Counted from the stretch's first letter, positions 31,976-40,855 are shown. The stretch: DNA of 64,000 nt from DASXIF01 sp036498145 (GCA_963708625.1 CAVPSV010000005.1:248001-312000), one strand, 5' to 3'. Program-made: numbers and translations. The notes: a model not told the origin generated them from the letters alone.

Positions 31976-34102
31976 GTGATGACCGGAACCCGGCACCACG
32001 ATGTGGGGCCGGGTTCCGTCACGCCGACCGACGTCTGGGCGGTGCTCGATGACCGGCTCGATCCGGGCCGGTGGCGGGCACGGATGCGCCCTGGACACGA
32101 GACCGCGCGGTTCGCGGTGGCCGGCGGCGAGGCGTATGTGATGCTCGCCGACTCGGACGGCCTGACCCATTACCGGCTCACCGTGGCCGAGGCGGCGGTG
32201 CTGCCGCTGCTCGACGGCACGCGCACGTTGAGCGAGATCGCGGCGGATTATCTAGCGGCGGGGGCGGGGTTGGACGCGGCGAGCTTGGTGCGACTGGTGC
32301 GGCTGCTCGATCGGGGCGGGTTCCTCGAGGGCGGCTATGTCGACGTGCCGGCGGCCTTGGAGCGCGCGCTGCACCCGCTGATCGTGCGGCGGCGGATCGT
32401 CCGGTTCGTGTCGACGTTGAGCATCGAGTGGCCGGGCGCGGAGCGCCTGGTCCGCTTCCTGTATCGCCATGTTGTGCGTCGCCTGTTCACCAGGGGCGGG
32501 TTGGTCGCGGCGGTGCTGATCGTGATCGCTGGGGTCGTCGGCTTCGCGGAAGCGACCAGCAGCCATCACTACAGCATCCAGAATCGGCACTTCGGGGTCA
32601 TCTTCGCGATCTTCATGAGCCTGGACCTGATCATCATTGCCATCCACGAACTCGGCCATGCCTCCGTCCTGGTCCACTACGGGCGGCGGGTCAAGTCGGC
32701 AGGGTTTCGCATCTACTTCGGATCACCGTCCTTCTTCATCGAATCCTCCGACGGGCTGATGCTCACCCGGGAGAGGCGCATGCTCCAAGCCGCCGCCGGC
32801 GCCGGGTTCGAGGTCGTCGGCACCAGCATCGCCGCCGTGGTGCTGTGGGCGCTCCCGACCGGGCCGGGCGCCCACGTCCTGTTCCAGTTCGTGATCATCA
32901 ACTACTTCGTGTTGTTCCTGAACCTGGTGCCATTCCTGGAACTGGACGGCTACTGGATCGTCTCCGATGCGCTGCGCATGCCCGACCTGCGCCCCGACTC
33001 GCTGGCATTCGTACGAGGGGAGTTCTGGCGCAAACTCGCCCACCGCGAACGCCTGACCCGGCGCGAAGCCGGACTCGCCGCGTACGGCATCCTTGGCGTG
33101 CTGTTCACCCTCGCCGCGTTCGTCTCCGCGTGGTACTTCTGGCGCCGCGTGTTCGGCGACACCCTGCTCACCATGTGGCACGGCGGCATCGGCGGCAAGA
33201 TCCTGCTGCTCGTACTGCTCTCTTTCATCCTCGGCCCCGTCATTCGCGCAGTGATACTCACCCTGCGCGGCCTAGGGCAGGCCATCCGCGCCCAAGCCCA
33301 CCGCCTCGCATTCGCCCGGCAACGCCGATGGCGCGTCGAGGCCGCCGAACTGATCGACGCCTCGGGCCTGTTCGGTGACATACCCGTCGAGGTCCTCAAC
33401 GACGTCGCCGGCCGCATCACACTGCGCGGACTCCCGCGCGCAGCCGTGCTGATCCAGCAGGGCACGATCGCGGGTGCCTTCTACCTGGTGCGCAGCGGAA
33501 CACTCGAAGTCGTCGAAGACGGCTCACCGCACATCCTGCGAACAGTCCACCGCGGCGAGGGCGTCGGCGAATACGGCCTGCTCGGAGGCGCGCCGCGCAC
33601 CGCGACCGTGCGCGCCGCGGTACGCAGCGAGGTGTTCGCCTTGGACAAGGGCAGCTTCGAGCGACTGCTCGCCGCCCGCGCCACAGTCGCCGGATTCAGC
33701 GCCACCCTGCAGCAGATAGCCGAACTCACATTCCTGCCGCCGTTCGCTCACCTCAACGACGCAGACCTGCGACTGCTCGCCGAACAGGGCAGCTGGATCA
33801 ACATCACACCCGGCGACGACATCATGACCCAAGGCGAACCCGGCGACGCCTTTTACGCCATCGCCACCGGACGCTTGGACATCATCGAGAACGGGACGAC
33901 GGTCACCACCCGCGGCCCGGGCGAACACGTCGGCGAACTCGCACTGCTCCACAACACACCGCGCAACGCCACCGTGCGCGCATCAACACCAGCCCGCCTG
34001 TTCCGCCTAGACCGCGACGGGTTCAACACATTCCTGGCTGCCGGCTTCCAGAGAGGCGCAACGGTGACCAACACCGCCGCGACCGGAACACACGGCCACT
34101 GA
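31976..34102 (+). CDS. Membrane M50-type metalloprotease with PqqD-like and two cNMP-binding domains
   Basis: 708 residues (GTG 31976; ATG 31979 equally possible). About 42-122: a PqqD-like winged helix (HYRLTVAEAAVLPLLDGTRT, LVRLVRLLDRGGFL), the fold that binds leader peptides in RiPP systems. About 175-460: several membrane helices with the zinc motif HELGH (224-228) and a second ligand in FLELDGYW near 323, as in site-2-type peptide zinc metalloproteases. About 462-575 and 585-698: two cNMP-binding domains, each with a good phosphate cassette (GEYGLLGGAPRTATVRA; GELALLHNTPRNATVRA). A protease gated by cyclic nucleotide that processes or exports the three peptides just upstream is the simplest reading. 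The family roles of the parts are known; the combination is inferred. Confidence 0.85.
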   Translation: MMTGTRHHDVGPGSVTPTDVWAVLDDRLDPGRWRARMRPGHETARFAVAGGEAYVMLADSDGLTHYRLTVAEAAVLPLLDGTRTLSEIAADYLAAGAGLDAASLVRLVRLLDRGGFLEGGYVDVPAALERALHPLIVRRRIVRFVSTLSIEWPGAERLVRFLYRHVVRRLFTRGGLVAAVLIVIAGVVGFAEATSSHHYSIQNRHFGVIFAIFMSLDLIIIAIHELGHASVLVHYGRRVKSAGFRIYFGSPSFFIESSDGLMLTRERRMLQAAAGAGFEVVGTSIAAVVLWALPTGPGAHVLFQFVIINYFVLFLNLVPFLELDGYWIVSDALRMPDLRPDSLAFVRGEFWRKLAHRERLTRREAGLAAYGILGVLFTLAAFVSAWYFWRRVFGDTLLTMWHGGIGGKILLLVLLSFILGPVIRAVILTLRGLGQAIRAQAHRLAFARQRRWRVEAAELIDASGLFGDIPVEVLNDVAGRITLRGLPRAAVLIQQGTIAGAFYLVRSGTLEVVEDGSPHILRTVHRGEGVGEYGLLGGAPRTATVRAAVRSEVFALDKGSFERLLAARATVAGFSATLQQIAELTFLPPFAHLNDADLRLLAEQGSWINITPGDDIMTQGEPGDAFYAIATGRLDIIENGTTVTTRGPGEHVGELALLHNTPRNATVRASTPARLFRLDRDGFNTFLAAGFQRGATVTNTAATGTHGH

Positions 34103-34353
34103 ACTCAGCACTGGACGCCGGAGAGCCACGAGCGCCGGTCAGTGCCCGGCCCGAAGTTCCTCGCCTCCGAGCTGGACGCGCATCTGCCACTCTGGACACC
34201 TAGGCTGACCTGTTCGAGGACGATCTGGACTCGGTCGCCGACCGGCTGGAGCTCGCCGCGATGGCATCCCGGGAACGGATTGCGGACCAGCTGCGGGCCA
34301 AAGCCGAGTTGATCAAGGTCGAGGACGCGGTAACGCCCGATGAGGATCAGCAA
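34103..34353. other. Island right-end region with a possible gene remnant
   Basis: No complete gene. A plus-strand frame from about 34207 encodes an acidic helical fragment (LFEDDLDSVADRLELAAM) without a start, and it then runs into the antisense of the tRNA, so it is probably a remnant. The 13-mer shared with the left end is at 34279-34291. A weak hairpin (CACTG...CAGTG, about 34109-34143) may end the protease transcript. Confidence 0.4.
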
Positions 34354-34416
34354 ACACGGGCGTTGCGATTGGTGCCCCCGGCAGGATTCGAACCTGCGCC
34401 ACCGCCTCCGGAGGGC
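34354..34416 (-). repeat. Right attachment repeat
   Basis: 63 bp identical to 22651-22713. It overlaps the 3' 47 nt of the intact tRNA-Arg and 16 bp of flank. Confidence 0.93.
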
Positions 34417-34444
34417 GGTGCTCTATCCCCTGAGCTACGGGGGC
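34370..34444 (-). tRNA. tRNA-Arg (anticodon CCG)
   Basis: 75 nt with encoded CCA. The acceptor stem GCCCCCG pairs with CGGGGGC, discriminator A. The anticodon loop CTCCGGA gives CCG, and the T loop is GGTTCGAATCC. It is complete here, and its 3' half is the island's attachment site. It precedes DUF305 and argS, as in related genomes. Confidence 0.96.
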
Positions 34445-34618
34445 CGCAAACCCGGCCAGCCTAGCAAGGCCGCACCCGCCGCCATGATGCCGTGACGAAG
34501 CCCCGACCACGTCGCGACCACGGCCCGACACGTTGCGACGATGCCCGGCCTGCGTCGCGACGGCGCGATGAACGTTGCGGCTCGGTGACGCGACTTAGCC
34601 GCGGAGGATCCAGTGCGA

Positions 34619-35326
34619 TCAGTGGTCGGGCGCCGGCAGCGGGCTGCCGCCGAGGCTGCGCAGCGCCTGCTCCATCGAGATGATCTCGCTGCTCTGCGCG
34701 TTGACCATCGCCTGCGCCAACTGCCGCACGTAGGAACTCTGTCCGTGCAGCGCCGCGTACTGCGCCATCGGGATGCCGCCCTGATGGTGCCTGATCATCA
34801 ACTGCAGGAAGTCCACGTCCAGCGCCTTGCCGTGCAACGTCTCCAGCCTGTTGATCTCCGCGGGGGAGGCCATGCCAGGCATCAGCCCGTCGCTCTGCAG
34901 ATGCCCATGACCGGCCATCCACGCCATCGGCGACGGATTCAGCAACGGGTAGCCCCAGGTGTCCAGCCAGCCCTGCATCTCACCGATCTGGAACGTCTGC
35001 TGTCCTTCGATGTCGTAGGCGAGCACTTTCATCGCCGGGTCGCTGGTGTTGTCGCGCTCGTAGCTGGCCATCGTCACCGCTTGGCCATGGTGCACCGACA
35101 TGTCCCGCGCGAAGCCGACGTCCACCGAGGACAGCGCCGGAATCGTCGCGCCGCCACTGCCGCTGTTGCCCCACACGTATCCGAGCGCGACTGCGGCGGC
35201 CACCACCGCCACCACGATGAAACCGGCGAGCACCACCACCAGCCCACGGCGTCCACCGGCGACGGCGGCCTCGCCCTCTACCTCATCGATGCCCTCAGCT
35301 GGTGCGCTGGTCTCGAGATCGGTCAC
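34619..35326 (-). CDS. DUF305 membrane-anchored protein
   Basis: 235 residues from a GTG that overlaps the upstream stop (GTGA). One N-terminal membrane helix (LVVVLAGFIVVAVVAAAVALGYV, about 29-51, split by position) anchors an extracytoplasmic four-helix DUF305 (ferritin-like) domain with paired His motifs: SVHHGQAVTMA, and MIRHHQGGIPMA near residue 180. Such His/Met-rich domains are thought to bind metal, often copper. It is translationally coupled to a DUF3105 gene, a pairing seen in many actinomycetes. Confidence 0.9.
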   Translation of the reverse strand: MTDLETSAPAEGIDEVEGEAAVAGGRRGLVVVLAGFIVVAVVAAAVALGYVWGNSGSGGATIPALSSVDVGFARDMSVHHGQAVTMASYERDNTSDPAMKVLAYDIEGQQTFQIGEMQGWLDTWGYPLLNPSPMAWMAGHGHLQSDGLMPGMASPAEINRLETLHGKALDVDFLQLMIRHHQGGIPMAQYAALHGQSSYVRQLAQAMVNAQSSEIISMEQALRSLGGSPLPAPDH

Positions 35327-36273
35327 GACGCAGGCGCCTCCAACGGATGGCCGAACGTGCTCGGGTGTGCCTTGAACGTCGGCTGCGAGCAGGTCACGCC
35401 GGGCGAGTACTCCGGCGTCGTCTTCGGGTTGTACCGCAGCGCGTCGATGAACTTCTGGATGCGCGGGTCGCTGGCCGACTGCACCTTCAACTGATACCCC
35501 CACGCCTGCAGCGATATCGGTGTATCCAGATCAGGGTAGGGACTCATCGCCATCCGGTCCTGGCCGTTGACGTAGTTCGCCAGCGTCGCCACCTCGCTCG
35601 CCGGGATGTCCTGGTTGTAGGTGACCCACACCGCGCCGTGTTCGAGCATGTGCACCGCGTTCTCGTTCGCAATGGCGGCCGAATACACCGTGCCGCTGCA
35701 GTCCGCCCAGTACGGACTGTGGTTCCCGCCGACCGGCGGCGTCGAGTCGTACGTGATCACGCCGGCCGTGTGGGTGCGGTTCGGCTCCTGCTTGAACGTC
35801 ACACCCTGGATGTCTGCCGCGCACTTGAGCTCGTTCAGGTACGTGGTCGAGTTGCTGCCGATCATCTGCGAGCAGCCGGCGTTGGCCGCCGGTTTGCTCT
35901 TGTGCGTGACCACCACCGCAACCACGATCGCCGCGGCGAACAGCACGATCACCGTCGCGACCGCGATCAGGCCCCACGGCGTCTGACGCTGGTTGACGAT
36001 CGACTTGCCGGGCTTGCGCTTGACCGGCGGCCGGCCAGGCGCCGTACGTGGCGCGCCGGCGGTGCCGCCCGCGCCACCGGCGCCGCCAGCGCCGGACCGC
36101 GCAGCTGGGCCGGCTTTCTGGGCCGGGCCGGCTTTCCCGGCGGGACCGGCTTTCCCGGCGGGACCGGCTTTCCCGGCGGGACCGGATTTCCCGGGCGGAC
36201 CGGACTTCGCCGGCCCGAATGCGGGGTCACCGGACGTGCGCCGGCGACGGTCTCCGGACTTGCGCTGCGCCAT
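35323..36273 (-). CDS. DUF3105 membrane-anchored protein with GPAGKA repeats
   Basis: 316 residues. The cytoplasmic N-terminus (1-95) is a low-complexity Gly/Pro/Ala/Lys tract with repeats of GPAGKA. One membrane helix (GLIAVATVIVLFAAAIVVAVVV, about 101-121, by position) follows, then a 190-residue extracytoplasmic DUF3105 domain (TYDSTPPVGGNHSPYW, HMLEHGAVWVTY) containing conserved His and Cys. Function unknown; the coupled DUF305 gene suggests a joint role at the membrane surface, perhaps in metal handling. It diverges from argS. Confidence 0.9.
   Translation of the reverse strand: MAQRKSGDRRRRTSGDPAFGPAKSGPPGKSGPAGKAGPAGKAGPAGKAGPAQKAGPAARSGAGGAGGAGGTAGAPRTAPGRPPVKRKPGKSIVNQRQTPWGLIAVATVIVLFAAAIVVAVVVTHKSKPAANAGCSQMIGSNSTTYLNELKCAADIQGVTFKQEPNRTHTAGVITYDSTPPVGGNHSPYWADCSGTVYSAAIANENAVHMLEHGAVWVTYNQDIPASEVATLANYVNGQDRMAMSPYPDLDTPISLQAWGYQLKVQSASDPRIQKFIDALRYNPKTTPEYSPGVTCSQPTFKAHPSTFGHPLEAPAS
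36109..36211. repeat. 18-bp tandem repeat in the DUF3105 gene
   Basis: About six units of 18 bp, three identical in a row (GGCTTTCCCGGCGGGACC), then degenerate ones. They encode GPAGKA on the minus strand. Copy number may vary between strains. Confidence 0.85.
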
Positions 36274-36424
36274 GGGCCTGCTCTCTGGACAGGGGACGGG
36301 GACGTCCCCGATACCGGACCGCGACCAGGGAACTCCCGAAGTCTAAGTCGTGGCCCTGAGTCACAGCGTCCTATCCGGTTACGGGCCCCGAAATTGCGGG
36401 CTCGACGGCCACTAGGATTGTGCG

Positions 36425-38080
36425 GTGACCCCCGACGAACTCATCGCCGCGGTCCGAACCACAGTGGCCGACAGCGTCGCGGCCGGCGAACTGGACGCCT
36501 CGGTGCCTGCCGACGTGGTGGTCGAACGACCCAAGAACCCCGAACACGGCGACTACGCCACCAACGTGGCCCTGCGCCTGGCCAAATCGGCCGGGCGCCC
36601 GGCCCGCGAGATCGCGGAGCTGCTCGCGAACCGGCTGCGCGCCGCGCCCGGCATCGAGCGCGTCGACGTCGCCGGGCCGGGATTCCTCAACATCACCCTG
36701 GCCGCCGCCGCGCTCGGCGCCACCGCCAAGGTCATCGTCGAGGCCGGTACCCAGTTCGGCCACACCGACACCCTGCGCGGTCAGCGGCTCAATCTCGAGT
36801 TCGTTTCCGCCAATCCCACCGGCCCGGTACACATCGGCGCGGTGCGCTGGGCCGCGGTAGGCGATGCGCTGGCCCGGCTCTTGCAGGCGTGCGGCGCGGA
36901 CGTCACCCGTGAGTACTACTTCAATGACGCGGGCAGCCAGATCGAGCGCTTCGCGCGCACGCTGCGCGAGGTGGCCAATGGCCGGCCGGTCCCCGAAGAC
37001 GGATACGCCGGCGCCTACATCGACGAGGTCGCGGCCGCCGTTGTCGCCGCGCACCCGGAGATCCTCAGCCTGTCGCCGGACGAGCAGCTCGAGGCGTTCC
37101 GCGAGCACGGCGTGGAACGGATGTTTGATGAGATCCGCACCTCGCTGGCCGACTTCGGCGTCGTCTTCGACGTCTACTTCAACGAGCGCGACCTGCACAC
37201 CCGGCACGAACTCGACGACGCACTGAAGCGGTTGCGTGAACAGGGCAACGTCTACGAGGCCGACGACGCGGTCTGGCTGCGCACCACTGACTACGGCGAC
37301 GACCGCGACCGGGTGCTGGTGCGCGGCAACGGCGAATGGACCTACTTCGCCGCCGACTGCGCGTACTACCTGGACAAGCGGCAGCGCGGTTTCGACAAGG
37401 TCGTCATCATGCTCGGCGCGGATCACCACGGTTACATCAAGCGGTTACGCGCGATGGCCACCTGCTTCGGCGATGACCCGGACCGCACGCTGGAGATCTT
37501 GCTCGGACAGCTGGTGAACCTCGTCAAGGACGGCGAGCCGGTGCGCATGAGCAAGCGAGCCGGCACCTTGATCGTGCTGGCCGACCTGGTCGACGCGATC
37601 GGCGTGGATGCGGCCCGCTATGCGCTGGTGCGTTACTCGGCCGAGCAAAGCATCGACATCGACATGGATCTCTGGGCGCAGCAGACCAGCGACAACCCGG
37701 TCTACTACGTCCAGTACGCGCACGCCCGCCTCGCCTCGCTGCTGCGCAATGCCCGCGAGCTCGGCATCGAGCGTTCGGCCGAACCCGACCTCGGCCTGCT
37801 CAGCACCGACCGCGAGGCCGATCTGCTCGGCGCGCTCGGCGAGTTCCCCCGCGTTGTCGCCTCCGGCGCGGAATTGCGCGCACCGCACCGGATCGCGCAC
37901 TACCTCGAAGCGCTGGCCGGCACCTATCACCGCTTCTACGACGCGTGCCGCGTGTTGCCGATGGGCGACGAGGAGGCGACGCCGCTCACCGACGCGCGCG
38001 TGTGGCTGTGCGAGGCGACGCGGGTGGTCCTGGCCAACGGGCTGGGTCTGCTCGGCGTGTCCGCACCGGAACGGATGTAG
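36425..38080 (+). CDS. argS: Arginyl-tRNA synthetase
   Basis: 551 residues from a GTG. Class I synthetase with the N-terminal Add1-type domain, the HIGH-type motif NPTGPVHIGA near 127-136, the KMSK-type loop VRMSKRAGTL near 375, and the DALR anticodon-binding domain at the end. Charges tRNA-Arg; a tRNA-Arg gene lies 2 kb upstream. First gene of the argS-lysA-hom-thrC-thrB run. Confidence 0.97.
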   Translation: MTPDELIAAVRTTVADSVAAGELDASVPADVVVERPKNPEHGDYATNVALRLAKSAGRPAREIAELLANRLRAAPGIERVDVAGPGFLNITLAAAALGATAKVIVEAGTQFGHTDTLRGQRLNLEFVSANPTGPVHIGAVRWAAVGDALARLLQACGADVTREYYFNDAGSQIERFARTLREVANGRPVPEDGYAGAYIDEVAAAVVAAHPEILSLSPDEQLEAFREHGVERMFDEIRTSLADFGVVFDVYFNERDLHTRHELDDALKRLREQGNVYEADDAVWLRTTDYGDDRDRVLVRGNGEWTYFAADCAYYLDKRQRGFDKVVIMLGADHHGYIKRLRAMATCFGDDPDRTLEILLGQLVNLVKDGEPVRMSKRAGTLIVLADLVDAIGVDAARYALVRYSAEQSIDIDMDLWAQQTSDNPVYYVQYAHARLASLLRNARELGIERSAEPDLGLLSTDREADLLGALGEFPRVVASGAELRAPHRIAHYLEALAGTYHRFYDACRVLPMGDEEATPLTDARVWLCEATRVVLANGLGLLGVSAPERM

Positions 38081-38086
38081 TAGCTG

Positions 38087-38119
38087 ATGAGCGAGCGCAG
38101 CGAGCGAGGACACGCATGA
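38087..38119 (+). repeat. GAGCGAGCGCAGCGAGCGAG motif / 10-codon ORF before lysA
   Basis: The stretch reads ATG...TGA for the peptide MSERSERGHA, its stop overlapping the lysA ATG (ATGA). This GAGCGAGCGCAGCGAGCGA-type motif is, from memory, a common interspersed intergenic sequence in mycobacteria and relatives, often placed just before start codons. It may be a leader ORF for coupling or only the repeat. Confidence 0.5.
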
Positions 38120-39564
38120 GCAGGTCTGCACATCCGGCCGGCCCGCGGCATGCCGACGTGCTGTCGGACTCGCATGCCAGCGCGGAGCCCGCCGACGTCA
38201 ACGCCATCGATCCGGCCATCTGGCCGTCCTCGGCCCGCCGCAGCGACGGGGTGCTGCACCTCGGCGGTCTGTCGATCATCGAGCTGGCCGACGCGTTCGG
38301 CACCCCGGCCTTCTTCCTGGACGAACTCGACCTGCGCCAGCGGGCCCGGTCCTACGCCGGCGCTCTCGACGGGATCGGGGCGTATTACGCCGGCAAGGCG
38401 TTCCTGTGCACCGCGGTCGCGCGATGGATCGCCGAGGAGGGGCTCGGTCTCGACGTGTGCACCGGGGGCGAACTCGCCGTCGCGCTCGCGGCCGGATTCC
38501 CGCCCGAGCGCATCGGCATGCACGGGAACAACAAGTCGGTCGCTGAGCTCACCCGCGCGGTGCGTGCTGGCGTCGGTCACATCGTCCTGGACTCGTTCGA
38601 CGAGATCGACCGGCTGGCTGCGATCGCGGCCGCGGCCGGCGTGCGCCAGCGTGTCCTGGTCCGCGCCACCGTCGGGGTGGAGGCGCACACGCACGAGTAC
38701 ATCGCGACCGCACACGAGGATCAGAAGTTCGGCTTCTCGCTGCGCGAGGGAGCCGCGGAGCGCGCCGTCGCGGCCGTGCTGGCCACGGACGCATTGGACT
38801 TCGCCGGCCTGCACTCGCACATCGGTAGCCAGATCTTCGACACCGCGGGCTTCGAGGTCGCCGCGCACCGGGTGGTGGAGCTGGCGGCGGCGATTCGCGA
38901 CAACCACAGTGCCGACGTGGCCGAGATCAACCTCGGCGGCGGCCTCGGCATCGCCTACGTGGCCGGCGACGACCCGGAGTCACCCAAGCAGACACTGGAG
39001 CGCCTGCAGCACGTCGTCGAACGCGAATGCGCCACCGCCGGACTGCCGCTGCCCAAGTTGTCGGTGGAGCCTGGCCGCGCGATCGTCGGGCCCGCCGCCG
39101 TCACCGTGTACCAGGTCGGCACGGTGAAGGACGTGGTGCTGGACGGCGGCACCAGCCGGTCCTATGTATCGGTGGACGGCGGGATGAGCGACAACATCCG
39201 CACCGCTCTCTACGACGCCGACTACACCTGCGTGCTGGCCAATCGCAGCTCCGATTCGCCGCCCCGGCTCACCCGGGTGGTGGGCAAGCACTGCGAAAGC
39301 GGCGACATCGTGGTTCGTGACGCATGGCTGCCCGGCGACGTGACACCGGGTGACCTGATCGCGGTCGCGACTACCGGCGCGTACTGCCGCAGCATGGCCA
39401 GCAACTACAACTACGTCGCGCGTCCGCCCGTCATCGGCGTGCGCGACGGCGCTACGTCCGTCATTCTGCGACGTGAAACAGAGCAGGACCTGCTGGCGCT
39501 CGACACGGGTGTCGACGCAGCCACGGACGACGGGCAGACAACGGGAGCAGACGCGCATGAGTGA
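38116..39564 (+). CDS. lysA: Diaminopimelate decarboxylase
   Basis: 482 residues. PLP enzyme of the alanine-racemase fold: the PLP Lys is in YYAGKAFLC, the phosphate-binding Gly loop is NLGGGLGIAY, with HSHIGSQI, and near the C-terminus the catalytic-Cys region is GKHCESGD with the substrate Tyr in ATTGAYCRSMASNYN. Last step of lysine synthesis from meso-DAP. The ATG at 38116 was chosen over longer frames that overlap argS. It overlaps hom by 8 bp. Confidence 0.96.
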   Translation: MSRSAHPAGPRHADVLSDSHASAEPADVNAIDPAIWPSSARRSDGVLHLGGLSIIELADAFGTPAFFLDELDLRQRARSYAGALDGIGAYYAGKAFLCTAVARWIAEEGLGLDVCTGGELAVALAAGFPPERIGMHGNNKSVAELTRAVRAGVGHIVLDSFDEIDRLAAIAAAAGVRQRVLVRATVGVEAHTHEYIATAHEDQKFGFSLREGAAERAVAAVLATDALDFAGLHSHIGSQIFDTAGFEVAAHRVVELAAAIRDNHSADVAEINLGGGLGIAYVAGDDPESPKQTLERLQHVVERECATAGLPLPKLSVEPGRAIVGPAAVTVYQVGTVKDVVLDGGTSRSYVSVDGGMSDNIRTALYDADYTCVLANRSSDSPPRLTRVVGKHCESGDIVVRDAWLPGDVTPGDLIAVATTGAYCRSMASNYNYVARPPVIGVRDGATSVILRRETEQDLLALDTGVDAATDDGQTTGADAHE

Positions 39565-40855
39565 CGCATTGCGGGTGGCTCTGCTCGGCCACGGCGTAGT
39601 CGGCTCCCAGGTGGTGCGGCTGATGCAGGAGCACGCCGACGATCTGGCTGCGCGAATCGGTGCGCCGCTCGAGCTGGCCGGAGTCGCCGTGCGCCGCCCG
39701 GCCCGGCATACCGACCTGCCCGCAGACCTCGTCACCGGCGACGCCGCCGAACTGGTCCGCCGCGACGACGTCGACATCGTGGTGGAGGTGGTGGGCGGCA
39801 TCGAGCCGGTCCGCGGCCTGCTTCTCGAGGCACTCTCGCGCGGAAAATCCGTGGTCACCGCGAACAAGGCGCTACTGGCCGAGGACGGTGGCACGCTGCA
39901 TGACGCCGCCGCTGCTGCCGGCGTCGACCTGTACTACGAGGCGTCGGTGGCCGGCGCGATACCGCTGCTGCGCCCGCTGCGCGAGTCACTGGCCGGCGAC
40001 CGGATCACTCGCGTCATCGGGATCGTCAACGGCACCACGAATTTCATCCTGTCCCGGATGGACGCCACTGGCGCCGGTTTCGACGAGGCGCTCGCCGAGG
40101 CGACCTCGCTCGGCTACGCCGAGGCCGACCCGACCGCGGACGTGGACGGCTTCGACGCCGCGGCGAAAGCCGCGATCCTGGCCGGGCTGGCGTTCCACAC
40201 CCGCGTCACCAGTTCCGATGTCTACCGCGAGGGCATCGGCGAGGTCACGGCAGCGGACATGGCCAGCGCGAACGCGATGGGCTGCACGGTGAAACTGCTC
40301 GCCATCTGCGAACGCACCGGCGCCGGCAGCGCCGAACGTGTCGCGGTGCGGGTTCATCCGGCGATGATCCCGCGCAGTCACCCGCTCGCTGCCGTCGGCG
40401 ACGCCTTCAACGCAGTCTTCGTCGAGGCGGAGGCGGCCGGTTCGCTGATGTTCTACGGCCGTGGCGCGGGCGGTGCGCCAACCGCCAGCGCGGTCCTCGG
40501 CGATCTTGTCGCGGTCGCCCGCAACCGCGTCAGCGGCAGCCGCGGCGCCGGCGAGAGTGCCTACGCCGACCTGCCGGTGCAGTCCATGGGAGAGGTGCTC
40601 ACCCGCTACCACGTGGCGCTGGACGTGGCCGACCAGCCCGGCGTGCTGGCCGCGGTCGCCGGCGCGTTCGCGGACAACGGGGTCAGCATCCAGACGGTCC
40701 GGCAAGAGGGCCGCGGCGATGCCGCGACGCTGGTGCTGGTCACCCACTCGGCCGCCGACGCCGCGCTGGCCAAGACCGTCGAGCAGCTGGCCGGGATGCC
40801 GTTCGTGCGCCGCGCGGCGAGCGTGATGCGGGTCGAGGGCATGGCGGCAGAGTGA
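39557..40855 (+). CDS. hom: Homoserine dehydrogenase
   Basis: 432 residues. NAD(P)-binding GHGVVGSQV at 11-19, catalytic-domain signatures ASVAGAIPLLRPL and GIVNGTTNFILSRM, active-site Lys in DAAAKAAILAGLAF, and a C-terminal ACT domain (HVALDVADQPGVLAAVAGAF) for threonine feedback. Converts aspartate semialdehyde to homoserine. Overlaps lysA upstream and thrC downstream (4 bp). Confidence 0.96.
   Translation: MSDALRVALLGHGVVGSQVVRLMQEHADDLAARIGAPLELAGVAVRRPARHTDLPADLVTGDAAELVRRDDVDIVVEVVGGIEPVRGLLLEALSRGKSVVTANKALLAEDGGTLHDAAAAAGVDLYYEASVAGAIPLLRPLRESLAGDRITRVIGIVNGTTNFILSRMDATGAGFDEALAEATSLGYAEADPTADVDGFDAAAKAAILAGLAFHTRVTSSDVYREGIGEVTAADMASANAMGCTVKLLAICERTGAGSAERVAVRVHPAMIPRSHPLAAVGDAFNAVFVEAEAAGSLMFYGRGAGGAPTASAVLGDLVAVARNRVSGSRGAGESAYADLPVQSMGEVLTRYHVALDVADQPGVLAAVAGAFADNGVSIQTVRQEGRGDAATLVLVTHSAADAALAKTVEQLAGMPFVRRAASVMRVEGMAAE

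Larger units (their letters stand above)
22651..34416. mobile_element. tRNA-Arg-integrated genomic island
   Basis: Bounded by a perfect 63-bp direct repeat (22651-22713 and 34354-34416). The right copy is part of the intact tRNA-Arg(CCG), and the left copy is the detached tRNA 3' end. This is the footprint of a tyrosine-recombinase element that integrated into the tRNA 3' half. Cargo: a secreted protein, a small membrane protein, two cyclase-STAND proteins, three small peptides, a zinc-ribbon protein, a Crp regulator and an M50-type protease. No integrase or excisionase is recognisable inside, so it is probably fixed or relies on an enzyme elsewhere. Confidence 0.85.

Noticed and set aside
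34261..34464. 67-codon plus-strand ORF at the island's right end
   Set aside because: More than half of it is antisense to tRNA-Arg and the attachment repeat. Only a short upstream fragment could be a gene remnant.
36109..36211. CRISPR-like repeat array
   Set aside because: The 18-bp units are directly adjacent without spacers and encode GPAGKA repeats in the DUF3105 protein.
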